A stretch of DNA of 14,599 nt from Pontimonas sp964350865 (GTDB lineage Bacteria > Actinomycetota > Actinomycetes > Actinomycetales > Microbacteriaceae), in the NCBI GenBank assembly GCA_964350865.1, contig CAYGLJ010000028.1, positions 1-14,599 on the forward strand. Reading direction: 5' to 3'. The position numbers and the translations under genes were made by a program. Positions 6,969 through 12,599 of the stretch are shown here, one piece after another; within the stretch, counting starts at the first letter, position 1, and the number at the start of each line of letters is the position of its first letter. The notes below the pieces were generated by a model, which ran no database searches, was not told where the DNA came from, and saw nothing but the letters and a program-made list of their open reading frames with translations.

Positions 6969-7952
6969 ATGGATATCAATTCAATCTTCATCAACACGGC
7001 TCAGGCCCTGTTTAGCCCTGTCACCATCGCTTTTGCGATGGCTGCCCTCGGTCTTGCAATTCACTTTGGATTTGTGGGGCTGCTGAACTTCGGTATCGCT
7101 GGCTTTATGGCCGTGGGGGCGTATGGGTATGCGATTTCGACCCTTACCTTCGGATTCCCGTGGTGGGCGGCCTTCCTCGCGGCCATGGCCGCTTCCGCAG
7201 TTTTCGCCGTGATACTGGGAATCCCCACCCTCCAACTACGTGGGGATTATCTGGCGATTGTCACGATCGCAGCAGCTGAAATTGTCCGTCTACTTCTTCT
7301 GTCCACAACCTGGATTGAGACCACCGGTTCGGCCGACGGTCTGGTTGCGTATGCAGATGGATTCCGGTCCATTAACCCATTCCCTGACGGAACATACGGT
7401 TTTGGTCCGTGGAGCTACACAGCCAACCAGTTCTGGGTTCTCATCTTCGCGTTGATTGTTCTTGCAGTGTCGGCTTTCTTGCTCTGGAGATTGGTCAAGA
7501 GCCCCTGGGGCCGTGTGATCAAGGGCATTCGCGAGGACGAGGATGCCGTGCGTGCCCTCGGAAAGAATGTCTTCGCCTACAAGATGCAAGCACTCGTGGT
7601 CGGTGGAATCGTCGCCGGATTAGGCGGTGCTCTGTACGTCTTGCCTTCGTCAGCAAACCCGATGCTCTTCGCTACCTCCCTCACGTTCTTCGTGTGGACC
7701 GCTCTTCTGCTGGGGGGAGCCGCCACGGTATTTGGTCCGCTCCTCGGTGCCGTAATTTTCTGGGTGCTCCAGGCTTTCCTGGGGTCACTGCTCCCCGCGA
7801 TGGCTGAAGCCGGACTCCTCGGAGCTCTCTCGTCAGCTCAGGCAGGAGCCCTCCGCTTCGTGCTCGTAGGAATACTCCTGGTGGTAATCGTTATCGTCAG
7901 GCCACAAGGAATCGTTGGCGACAAGAGGGAGTTGACCTTTGTCCGGAAGTAA
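6969..7952 (+). CDS. livM: Branched-chain amino acid/amide ABC transporter permease LivM
   Basis: Second membrane subunit of the importer, 327 residues, pairing with LivH. Typical LivM stretches are present: FVGLLNFGIAGFMAVGAYGY (35-54), GIPTLQLRGDYLAIVTIA (84-101), the cytoplasmic coupling loop SPWGRVIKGIREDEDAVRAL (178-197) that docks onto the ATPases, and the terminal VRPQGIVGDKRE (310-321). About eight to ten hydrophobic segments are visible, and there is no extra domain. The ATG start follows the livH stop by 10 bases with a GGTTAGGGA sequence in front. Its last 14 bases overlap the start of livG, so translation of the two is probably coupled. The family call is firm; the transported compound (branched-chain or other amino acids, urea or short amides) is not determinable. 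Confidence 0.94.
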   Translation: MDINSIFINTAQALFSPVTIAFAMAALGLAIHFGFVGLLNFGIAGFMAVGAYGYAISTLTFGFPWWAAFLAAMAASAVFAVILGIPTLQLRGDYLAIVTIAAAEIVRLLLLSTTWIETTGSADGLVAYADGFRSINPFPDGTYGFGPWSYTANQFWVLIFALIVLAVSAFLLWRLVKSPWGRVIKGIREDEDAVRALGKNVFAYKMQALVVGGIVAGLGGALYVLPSSANPMLFATSLTFFVWTALLLGGAATVFGPLLGAVIFWVLQAFLGSLLPAMAEAGLLGALSSAQAGALRFVLVGILLVVIVIVRPQGIVGDKRELTFVRK

Positions 7953-8838
7953 CCCACTCAAGAAGACCCCGCAGAAGTCCACGGGTTTGCATGTTGGCAC
8001 CGCTGCTCCCGGCGTGAAGAAGGTCGACCCAATTTTGGTCGCTGACCACGTATCCCGGAAGTTCGGTGGTTTGGTCGCAGTCGATGTAGAGCACGTGGAG
8101 ATTCCCCGAGGAGCTATCACAGCGCTCATCGGCCCTAACGGTGCTGGAAAGACCACGCTCTTCAACCTCCTGACAGGCTTTGACAAGCCGGACACTGGCT
8201 CCTGGTCATTCTCGGGAAAGGACCTCGCGGGTGTACCAGCCCACAAGGTCGCCAAGATGGGGCAGGTTCGAACTTTCCAGCTCACCAAAGCACTCGGGCT
8301 TCTGACAGTGCTCGAGAACATGAAGCTCGGAGCAAAAAATCAGACGGGTGAGTCACTTTTCCAGTCGATCTTCCCGTTCCTCTGGAAGAAGCAGGAAGCA
8401 GAGATTGAAGAGAGGGCCCTGGAGATTCTGGAGCGCTTCAAGCTCATCAAACTCAAGGATGATTTCGCCGCAAGCCTTTCTGGTGGTCAGCGCAAGCTGT
8501 TGGAGATGGCACGAGCCCTCATGAGTGACCCGACTCTGGTCATGCTGGATGAGCCCATGGCCGGTGTTAACCCGGCTCTCACCGAGTCTCTCTTGGAGCA
8601 CATTCTCGACCTCAAGACGCAGGGCATGACAGTCCTTTTCGTTGAGCACGACATGCACATGGTGCGCCACATCGCAGACTGGGTCATCGTGATGGCAGAA
8701 GGTCGCATCATTGCGGAAGGTCCACCGGACGAGGTCATGAAGGACGAGGCCGTGGTCGATGCGTATCTCGGAAGCCACCAGGATGTTGACCTCGGAGTCG
8801 TTACCGGCAGAATCACACTCCCGAAAGATGAGAAGTAG
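7939..8838 (+). CDS. livG: Branched-chain amino acid/amide ABC transporter ATP-binding protein LivG
   Basis: Cytoplasmic ATPase subunit, 299 residues. All nucleotide-binding elements are present: Walker A GPNGAGKT (65-72), Q-loop in RTFQLTKALG (111-120), ABC signature LSGGQRK (180-186), Walker B LVMLDEP (200-206) and switch histidine His237 in VEHDM. The post-Walker MAGVNP (207-212) and the insertion between Q-loop and signature are typical of LivG. The start is a TTG at 7939, inside the end of livM, supported by GAGGGAG (7925-7931) at good spacing. A nearby ATG (7991) is out of frame. About 30 residues precede the first beta strand, longer than usual for LivG and lysine-rich. If translation began at an internal codon such as GTG 8014, the extension would be lost. 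The stop is three bases before the livF ATG. Confidence 0.94.
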   Translation: MSGSNPLKKTPQKSTGLHVGTAAPGVKKVDPILVADHVSRKFGGLVAVDVEHVEIPRGAITALIGPNGAGKTTLFNLLTGFDKPDTGSWSFSGKDLAGVPAHKVAKMGQVRTFQLTKALGLLTVLENMKLGAKNQTGESLFQSIFPFLWKKQEAEIEERALEILERFKLIKLKDDFAASLSGGQRKLLEMARALMSDPTLVMLDEPMAGVNPALTESLLEHILDLKTQGMTVLFVEHDMHMVRHIADWVIVMAEGRIIAEGPPDEVMKDEAVVDAYLGSHQDVDLGVVTGRITLPKDEK

Positions 8839-8841
8839 CGC

Positions 8842-9573
8842 ATGGCAGATGAAAAGAACGTTGTCGTCAACGTTGACAACCTCGTAGCTGGGTATCTCCC
8901 GGGCGTTAACATTCTGAACGGGTGCAACCTCATCGCCCGGGAAGGCGAGCTCATCGGGATCATTGGTCCCAACGGCGCCGGGAAGTCGACGCTTTTGAAG
9001 GCAATTTTCGGCCAATCCAAGGTCCGCGAAGGCGCTGTGTACCTCAACGGTGAAGACATCACAGGTCTGAAGGCAGACAAACTTGTGGAGCGTGGTGTCG
9101 GCTACGTGCCTCAGAACAATAACGTCTTCCCAAGCCTCACAATCGAAGAGAACCTCCAGATGGGGGTCTATCAAAAGCCCGACAGATATGCCGAGGGCCT
9201 GGAGCTTGTCACGAGCCTGTTCGCCGAGCTGGGAGCCAGACTGAAGCAACGAGCCGGCTCGCTCTCCGGTGGTGAGCGTCAGATGGTCGCTATGGGCCGA
9301 GCCCTCATGATGAATCCGTCTGTGCTGCTGCTCGACGAGCCTTCCGCCGGTCTGTCACCTGTTCGTCAGGATGAAGCATTCCTCCGCGTTTCGGACATCA
9401 ATAAGGCGGGCGTGACCACCATCATGGTGGAGCAGAACGCCCGGCGATGCCTTCAAATTTGCGACCGAGGGTATGTCCTCGATCAGGGCAAAGACGCTGT
9501 GACGGGCAGCGGTCGGGACCTTTTGAATGACCCTAAGGTCATTGAGCTCTACCTAGGTTCTCTCGGGGCTTAG
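8842..9573 (+). CDS. livF: Branched-chain amino acid/amide ABC transporter ATP-binding protein LivF
   Basis: Second ATPase subunit, 243 residues, forming a heterodimer with LivG. Walker A GPNGAGKST (42-50), Q-loop Gln91 in GYVPQNNNVFPSLT, signature LSGGERQ (141-147) and Walker B VLLLDEP (161-167) are intact. The position of the switch histidine is occupied by glutamine (VEQNA, Gln198), which is the normal state in LivF proteins, so it is not evidence of inactivity. The C-terminal ELYLGS is also characteristic of the family. The ATG start is three bases after the livG stop. It is the last gene of the operon; no plus-strand gene follows before the hairpin at 9712-9739. Confidence 0.95.
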   Translation: MADEKNVVVNVDNLVAGYLPGVNILNGCNLIAREGELIGIIGPNGAGKSTLLKAIFGQSKVREGAVYLNGEDITGLKADKLVERGVGYVPQNNNVFPSLTIEENLQMGVYQKPDRYAEGLELVTSLFAELGARLKQRAGSLSGGERQMVAMGRALMMNPSVLLLDEPSAGLSPVRQDEAFLRVSDINKAGVTTIMVEQNARRCLQICDRGYVLDQGKDAVTGSGRDLLNDPKVIELYLGSLGA

Positions 9574-9711
9574 CCGCTCTCTGAACCGCGCAACAGCCCC
9601 GGGGGCTCCTTGTGGAGACCCCGCGTCACTCCGGCGGTCCCTGGTGGAGTCCTGAGAGTTTCACCCGCCTTCTCGTCGAGTCTCCTCGCATCCGCGGGAG
9701 GAGCAAAGCAA
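9574..9711. other. Non-coding spacer between convergent livF and livJ
   Basis: About 140 GC-rich bases with no supported gene. It contains the self-complementary AGCCCCGGGGGCT and two imperfect copies of a 15-base motif (TCCTTGTGGAGACCC and CCCTGGTGGAGTCCT), the first able to fold into a small hairpin. This may be the 3' untranslated end of the livF message. A short minus-strand open frame across it is low-complexity in composition and has no ribosome site. Confidence 0.4.
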
Positions 9712-9739
9712 AGGGCCCCGACGTTTCCGCCGGGGCCCT
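9712..9739. terminator. Intrinsic terminator between livF and livJ
   Basis: A perfect 9-base-pair stem (AGGGCCCCG / CGGGGCCCT) with a 10-base loop. Read on the minus strand it is followed by TTTGCTTTG, so it should terminate livJ, 34 bases after its stop. On the plus strand the tail CCGCTTCTG is poorer, but the stem could still slow or stop livF transcripts, making it a shared terminator for converging units. Confidence 0.8.
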
Positions 9740-9773
9740 CCGCTTCTGACAACAGTCAGTTAGCGATCATCAA

Positions 9774-11054
9774 TTAGTTGATGGGCGCGTAGGTGTTGTC
9801 CTCGCCGTACTGGTAGATACCAATAGCAGCTTCGGTGGGGTCACCGTTGTCGCCGAAGGCGATTCCGCCGGAGAGGCCGTCATAGTCAGCCACTCCACCA
9901 CCGTTGATGATGTCTGCACAAGCAGCGAAAGTGGTGCACTTCTCGCCACCACCGGAGCCACCGGAGACTTCCTGCATCTTGTCTGCAATGGCACGCGAGT
10001 CGGTAGAACCGGCTGCGAGTGCTGCAAGAGCAACAAGGACGACTGCGTCGTAGGACTCAGTGCTGTATGCCCAGACGTCGTCACCGAACAAAGAGGGGTT
10101 ACCCATCTCGGTCCAGACAGCGTCAGCGCGCTCCTTGTAGTCGTCGGAGATGCTGGTCGATGTAGGACCAGGCAGGGTTCCCTTAGAACCGGTCAGGGTT
10201 CCTGCGGGGAAGTCCTCCGAGTAGTTGGCCAGGTTACCGTCCGTGAAGTACATGTTGGAGTTGGGGAATCCAGCTGCAACAATCTCGGGGACAGCGGTCT
10301 TGGTCTCGTCGAAGAGAATGACCACAAGGGCATCGGGGTCAAGGGCGACAACCTCGTTGACCTGAGAGGTCAGGTTGGTGTCACCAGTGTTCACCGAAGC
10401 GGAACCGAGAACGGTACCACCAGCGGCCTCGAATGCCTTGGTTGCTTCTTCCTGAAGAGTGATGCCGTAGGCGTCATTCAGTGTCAGGAATGCAGCGGTC
10501 TCGTGACCATCGGCTGCGAGGAGCTGACCCAGTGCCTCACCCTGCAGGAAGTCTGCGGGAGCGGTACGGAAGTACAGTCCGTCGTCGTCGTAGTCAGAAA
10601 GAGTTGTGGAGGTGTTTGCAGGAGAAATCTGCAGAACGCCGGCTTCCTTGGTCACCTGGTCGATGAAGGACAGGGACACACTCGAGGAGGCAGCACCCAC
10701 GATCGCGGAAACGCCCTCGTTCAACAGACGGGGGATTTCAGTCTCGTATGCCTTGTTGTCCAGGTCACCGGAGTCACCATAAACAACCTCGATGCTGATT
10801 CCAGCATCTGCGGCGTTGATGTCTGCAGCTGCGAGAGCTACACCTGCTTCTTCGGGCGGTCCGAGGAATGCAAGAGAACCGGTGACGGGCAGAGCCGTAC
10901 CGATCTTCAGCGCCAGCGACTCAGAAGCAGAGGAAGTCTCCGCTGCATCAGTGGTCTCTGGAGCTGCTTCTTCAGCGGCTGCACAGCCGCTGAGCACTAG
11001 CGCGGAGGCAGCGAGAATGGCAAAACCACTCCCAGCCTTCGAAAATACGCTCAT
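9774..11054 (-). CDS. livJ: Branched-chain amino acid/amide ABC transporter solute-binding lipoprotein
   Basis: Binding protein for the adjacent importer, 426 residues from the preferred start. A lipoprotein signal ends in LVLSGC with lipidated Cys24. It is followed by a Ala/Glu/Ser/Thr-rich linker to about 47 and then the type I periplasmic-binding fold of the Peripla_BP_6 family, with IGTALPVTGSLAFLG (51-65), VSAIVGAASSSVS (115-127), FRTAPAD (162-168) and TDGNLAN (271-277). Two cysteines near the C-terminus (Cys373, Cys379) are spaced to form a disulfide. The protein is strikingly acidic. I chose ATG 11054 because of AAGGAG four bases upstream and because it yields a compact signal peptide; an in-frame start at 11108 would add 18 residues before it. 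The gene faces livHMGF instead of being part of it, with its own promoter region. Ligand unknown. Confidence 0.93.
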   Translation of the reverse strand: MSVFSKAGSGFAILAASALVLSGCAAAEEAAPETTDAAETSSASESLALKIGTALPVTGSLAFLGPPEEAGVALAAADINAADAGISIEVVYGDSGDLDNKAYETEIPRLLNEGVSAIVGAASSSVSLSFIDQVTKEAGVLQISPANTSTTLSDYDDDGLYFRTAPADFLQGEALGQLLAADGHETAAFLTLNDAYGITLQEEATKAFEAAGGTVLGSASVNTGDTNLTSQVNEVVALDPDALVVILFDETKTAVPEIVAAGFPNSNMYFTDGNLANYSEDFPAGTLTGSKGTLPGPTSTSISDDYKERADAVWTEMGNPSLFGDDVWAYSTESYDAVVLVALAALAAGSTDSRAIADKMQEVSGGSGGGEKCTTFAACADIINGGGVADYDGLSGGIAFGDNGDPTEAAIGIYQYGEDNTYAPIN

Positions 11055-11058
11055 GATG

Positions 11059-11064
11059 CTCCTT
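11059..11064 (-). promoter_or_regulatory. Ribosome binding site deciding the livJ start
   Basis: AAGGAG on the minus strand, four bases before ATG 11054. It selects this start over the longer open frame that begins at 11108 and has no comparable site. Confidence 0.75.
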
Positions 11065-11116
11065 ATGTTTACTTGGTGTAAGAAAATGGCCATGCCGAAC
11101 ACAGCCACAAGTACCT

Positions 11117-11145
11117 AACGTACGGGCATTTTGCGCCAGAAACAA
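11117..11145 (-). promoter_or_regulatory. Candidate livJ promoter
   Basis: On the minus strand TTGTTT (11145-11140) and TACGTT (11122-11117) are separated by 17 bases. Each matches three of six consensus positions. Transcription would begin near 11110, giving a leader of about 55 bases. The palindromic box at 11155-11170 would then be centred about 52 bases upstream of the start, a usual place for an activator. Confidence 0.35.
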
Positions 11146-11154
11146 GCCAGTTTG

Positions 11155-11170
11155 GTTACATCCGTGTAAC
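11155..11170. promoter_or_regulatory. GlnR-like palindromic operator upstream of livJ
   Basis: Perfect inverted repeat GTTACA-TCCG-TGTAAC, which is also GTTAC-n6-GTAAC, an exact fit to the actinobacterial GlnR consensus GTnAC-n6-GnAAC. It lies about 100 bases before the livJ start. A related sequence is found upstream of livH. The palindrome is seen directly; the identity of the regulator is inferred. Confidence 0.5.
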
Positions 11171-11206
11171 GGGCGGGGCACAATCTCGGCCCCACAGCCC
11201 ACGACA

Positions 11207-12091
11207 TCAGTGATGAGGCGCACTTGGCAACCGGTTCCGACGATTCGACAGCGCATCGACACTCAAAATTACCAGCGCAATCCAGACCAATGAGAAGCCA
11301 ATCCAGCGCTCAAGAGGCATCGGCTCGCCCATNNNNNNNNNNNNNNNNNNNNNNNNNNNNNNNNNNNNNNNNNNNNNNNNNNNNNNNNNNNNNNNNNNNN
11401 NNNNNNNNNNNNNNNNNNNNNNNNNNNNNNNNAGTAACAGTGCTGTGTGCAGGGGGCCAAGCGTCCCGATAGTCAGGCCACTGCTGAAGAAGACCCAGAC
11501 CAGAAGTCCCACGGCAATGGGGGTGAGCCAGAGGGTTTCCAGTGTCAAACTATCGAGTGACTTGACAGAGGGACCCATTCGGTTTTTCACAAACCCGTAG
11601 AACCCGAAGGAAAACGCGAGGGTTAGCGAAATCACGGGTACCGATCCGTACCCCACTGCGAGGACAACTACTGCGACCACAGCGAGTGCGAGAGCGCCCC
11701 ATTGCAGGGGACGCAATTTCTCTTTCAACACGATGACACCCAACGCCACCGTGACCAAGGGGTTGATGAAATATCCCAGCGCTGCCTCCACGATGAACTG
11801 GTTGAGCGACGCGTAGACGTAGACCGACCAGTTGATCAAGATAAGGACAGCGGCCAGCGCGGACAGCCTCAGAATGCTGGGATCTCGCAGAAGTGCTGCG
11901 GTTCGTGGCAACCTGCGCATGATGGCCAGAATCACCGCGCAAAAAATGAGGGACAAAATAATCCGAAACGCGAGAATTTCGATGGGTCCGCTGGGATCGA
12001 GAGCCACAAAGTAGGCGGGAAGAAGCCCCCAGAGTCCATATGCAGCAGCAGCGGCCAGGAAGCCGTCTCTCGACCGCGTCGACTCATTCAC
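11207..12091 (-). CDS. rarD: EamA family transporter RarD, interrupted by an assembly gap
   Basis: Multi-helix inner-membrane protein of the drug/metabolite transporter superfamily, RarD branch; substrate unknown. The N-terminus has the RarD pattern GFLAAAAAYGLWGLLPAYF (10-28), followed by ILAFRIILS (39-47), the long stretch LINWSVYVYAS, then ALGYFINPLVTVALGVIVLKE, which marks the end of the first EamA repeat. After the gap the reading frame resumes at GEPMPLERWIGFSLVWIAL, the end of the second repeat. A run of 100 N (11333-11432) removes part of the second repeat. Judged against E. coli RarD the true missing part is nearer 45 residues than the 34 implied. The start is GTG 12091 with a -10-like TAGCCT exactly six bases upstream, so the message may be leaderless. 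A nearby ATG (12087) is out of frame. Confidence 0.88.
   Translation of the reverse strand: MNESTRSRDGFLAAAAAYGLWGLLPAYFVALDPSGPIEILAFRIILSLIFCAVILAIMRRLPRTAALLRDPSILRLSALAAVLILINWSVYVYASLNQFIVEAALGYFINPLVTVALGVIVLKEKLRPLQWGALALAVVAVVVLAVGYGSVPVISLTLAFSFGFYGFVKNRMGPSVKSLDSLTLETLWLTPIAVGLLVWVFFSSGLTIGTLGPLHTALLXXXXXXXXXXXXXXXXXXXXXXXXXXXXXXXXXXMGEPMPLERWIGFSLVWIALVILSVDALSNRRNRLPSAPHH
11333..11432. other. Assembly gap (100 N) inside rarD
   Basis: Exactly 100 undetermined bases, the usual placeholder for a gap of unknown length. Flanking coding frames join without a shift at this length, but the size is not measured. Confidence 0.95.
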
Positions 12092-12097
12092 CGCCTC

Positions 12098-12103
12098 AGG
12101 CTA
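12098..12103 (-). promoter_or_regulatory. Candidate -10 element for a leaderless rarD transcript
   Basis: TAGCCT on the minus strand, followed by six bases and then the GTG start codon. This geometry puts the first base of the message on the start codon, as in many actinobacterial leaderless genes. No convincing -35 is visible. Confidence 0.4.
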
Positions 12104-12128
12104 TACCCGGGATTGTGGCCTTAACACC

Positions 12129-12157
12129 AGAAGGCCCACACAGTGTGTGGGCCTTCT
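12129..12157. terminator. Hairpin terminator downstream of groES
   Basis: Thirteen perfect base pairs (AGAAGGCCCACAC / GTGTGGGCCTTCT) around a three-base loop, 20 bases after the groES stop. On the plus strand the stem runs into TTCTTTT; on the minus strand, the direction of groES, the following TTCTGGTGTTAA is a weaker U-tract. It can act both ways, and it separates groES from rarD. Confidence 0.8.
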
Positions 12158-12176
12158 TTTACAGTTGGTTTCGCTC

Positions 12177-12473
12177 TTAGCGCTCCACGATGGCAAGCAC
12201 GTCGCGAGCCGACAAGACGAGATACTCGTCTGCGCCGAACTTCACTTCGGTGCCGCCGTACTTCGAGTAGAGCACGCGATTTCCCACAGCAACATCCATG
12301 GGAACTCGGTTGCCATTGTCATCGAAGCGACCGGGACCTACCGCGACAACTTCGCCTTCCTGAGGCTTTTCTTTCGCGGTGTCAGGAATGACCAAACCAG
12401 AAGCAGTGGTCTGCTCTGCTTCGACCTGCTTGATCACGATGCGATCTTCGAGCGGTTTGATGGAGACCGACAC
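12177..12473 (-). CDS. groES: Co-chaperonin GroES (Hsp10)
   Basis: Heptameric cytosolic lid of the GroEL chaperonin, 98 residues, the normal length. It begins SVSIKPLEDRIVIKQ and contains the mobile-loop region TTASGLVIPDTAKEKPQEG, the GxVVAVGPGR beta segment and the C-terminal stretch YGGTEVKFGADEYLVL, all standard. The GTG start at 12473 is supported by AGAGGT (12479-12484) five bases upstream and by family length; the open frame upstream to 12512 runs through the operator and is not coding. Two CIRCE elements surround the promoter, so HrcA heat-shock repression is expected. No groEL follows: a terminator and rarD come next, so groEL must be elsewhere. Confidence 0.97.
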   Translation of the reverse strand: MSVSIKPLEDRIVIKQVEAEQTTASGLVIPDTAKEKPQEGEVVAVGPGRFDDNGNRVPMDVAVGNRVLYSKYGGTEVKFGADEYLVLSARDVLAIVER

Positions 12474-12478
12474 GGTTG

Positions 12479-12484
12479 ACCTCT
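12479..12484 (-). promoter_or_regulatory. Ribosome binding site deciding the groES start
   Basis: AGAGGT on the minus strand, five bases before GTG 12473, consistent with the 98-residue GroES. Confidence 0.7.
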
Positions 12485-12499
12485 TTCTGAGACTCTTAG

Positions 12500-12526
12500 T
12501 TAGCACACTCACTATTCGAGTGCTAA
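12500..12526. promoter_or_regulatory. CIRCE operator 1 (HrcA site)
   Basis: TTAGCACAC-n9-GAGTGCTAA, one mismatch from the canonical TTAGCACTC-n9-GAGTGCTAA. It covers the expected groES transcription start and early leader, where HrcA would block initiation. Confidence 0.93.
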
Positions 12527-12530
12527 CACA

Positions 12531-12560
12531 ACTGTAGCGAACCCATTAGCACTCGCGCAA
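12531..12560 (-). promoter_or_regulatory. groES promoter between the two CIRCE elements
   Basis: On the minus strand TTGCGC (12560-12555) and TACAGT (12536-12531) are separated by 18 bases. The -35 lies in the spacer of CIRCE 2 and the predicted start falls in CIRCE 1, an arrangement that fits tight HrcA repression. Confidence 0.6.
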
Positions 12561-12572
12561 TACGAGTGCCAG
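12546..12572. promoter_or_regulatory. CIRCE operator 2 (HrcA site)
   Basis: TTAGCACTC-n9-GAGTGCCAG: perfect left arm and two mismatches at the end of the right arm. It starts 46 bases from CIRCE 1 and overlaps the groES -35. It also lies 28 bases before the methyltransferase start on the plus strand. Confidence 0.88.
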
Positions 12573-12587
12573 TTCGTGTCGCCCTGA

Positions 12588-12593
12588 CAGAAT
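12588..12593 (+). promoter_or_regulatory. Candidate -10 element for a leaderless methyltransferase transcript
   Basis: CAGAAT (four of six consensus positions), then six bases, then the GTG start codon at 12600. The same spacing is seen before rarD and the DUF4190 gene. No good -35, and no Shine-Dalgarno in the short upstream space. Confidence 0.35.
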
Positions 12594-12599
12594 GGGGCC

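Noticed and set aside
8353..9249. Long minus-strand open frame (298 codons) opposite livG and livF
   Set aside because: It spans the junction of two well-supported genes and has no family motif, so it is a shadow.
9100..9440. Gln198 instead of the switch histidine in LivF as a sign of a dead ATPase
   Set aside because: VEQN is the usual form in LivF proteins.
9570..9752. Small minus-strand open frame in the livF-livJ spacer
   Set aside because: It runs through the terminator hairpin, is Gly/Pro/Arg-rich and has no ribosome site.
11055..11108. N-terminal extension of livJ
   Set aside because: It precedes a clean lipoprotein signal, and AAGGAG supports the ATG at 11054.
12474..12512. N-terminal extension of groES
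   Set aside because: The extra codons overlap CIRCE 1, and the family length of 98 residues fits GTG 12473.
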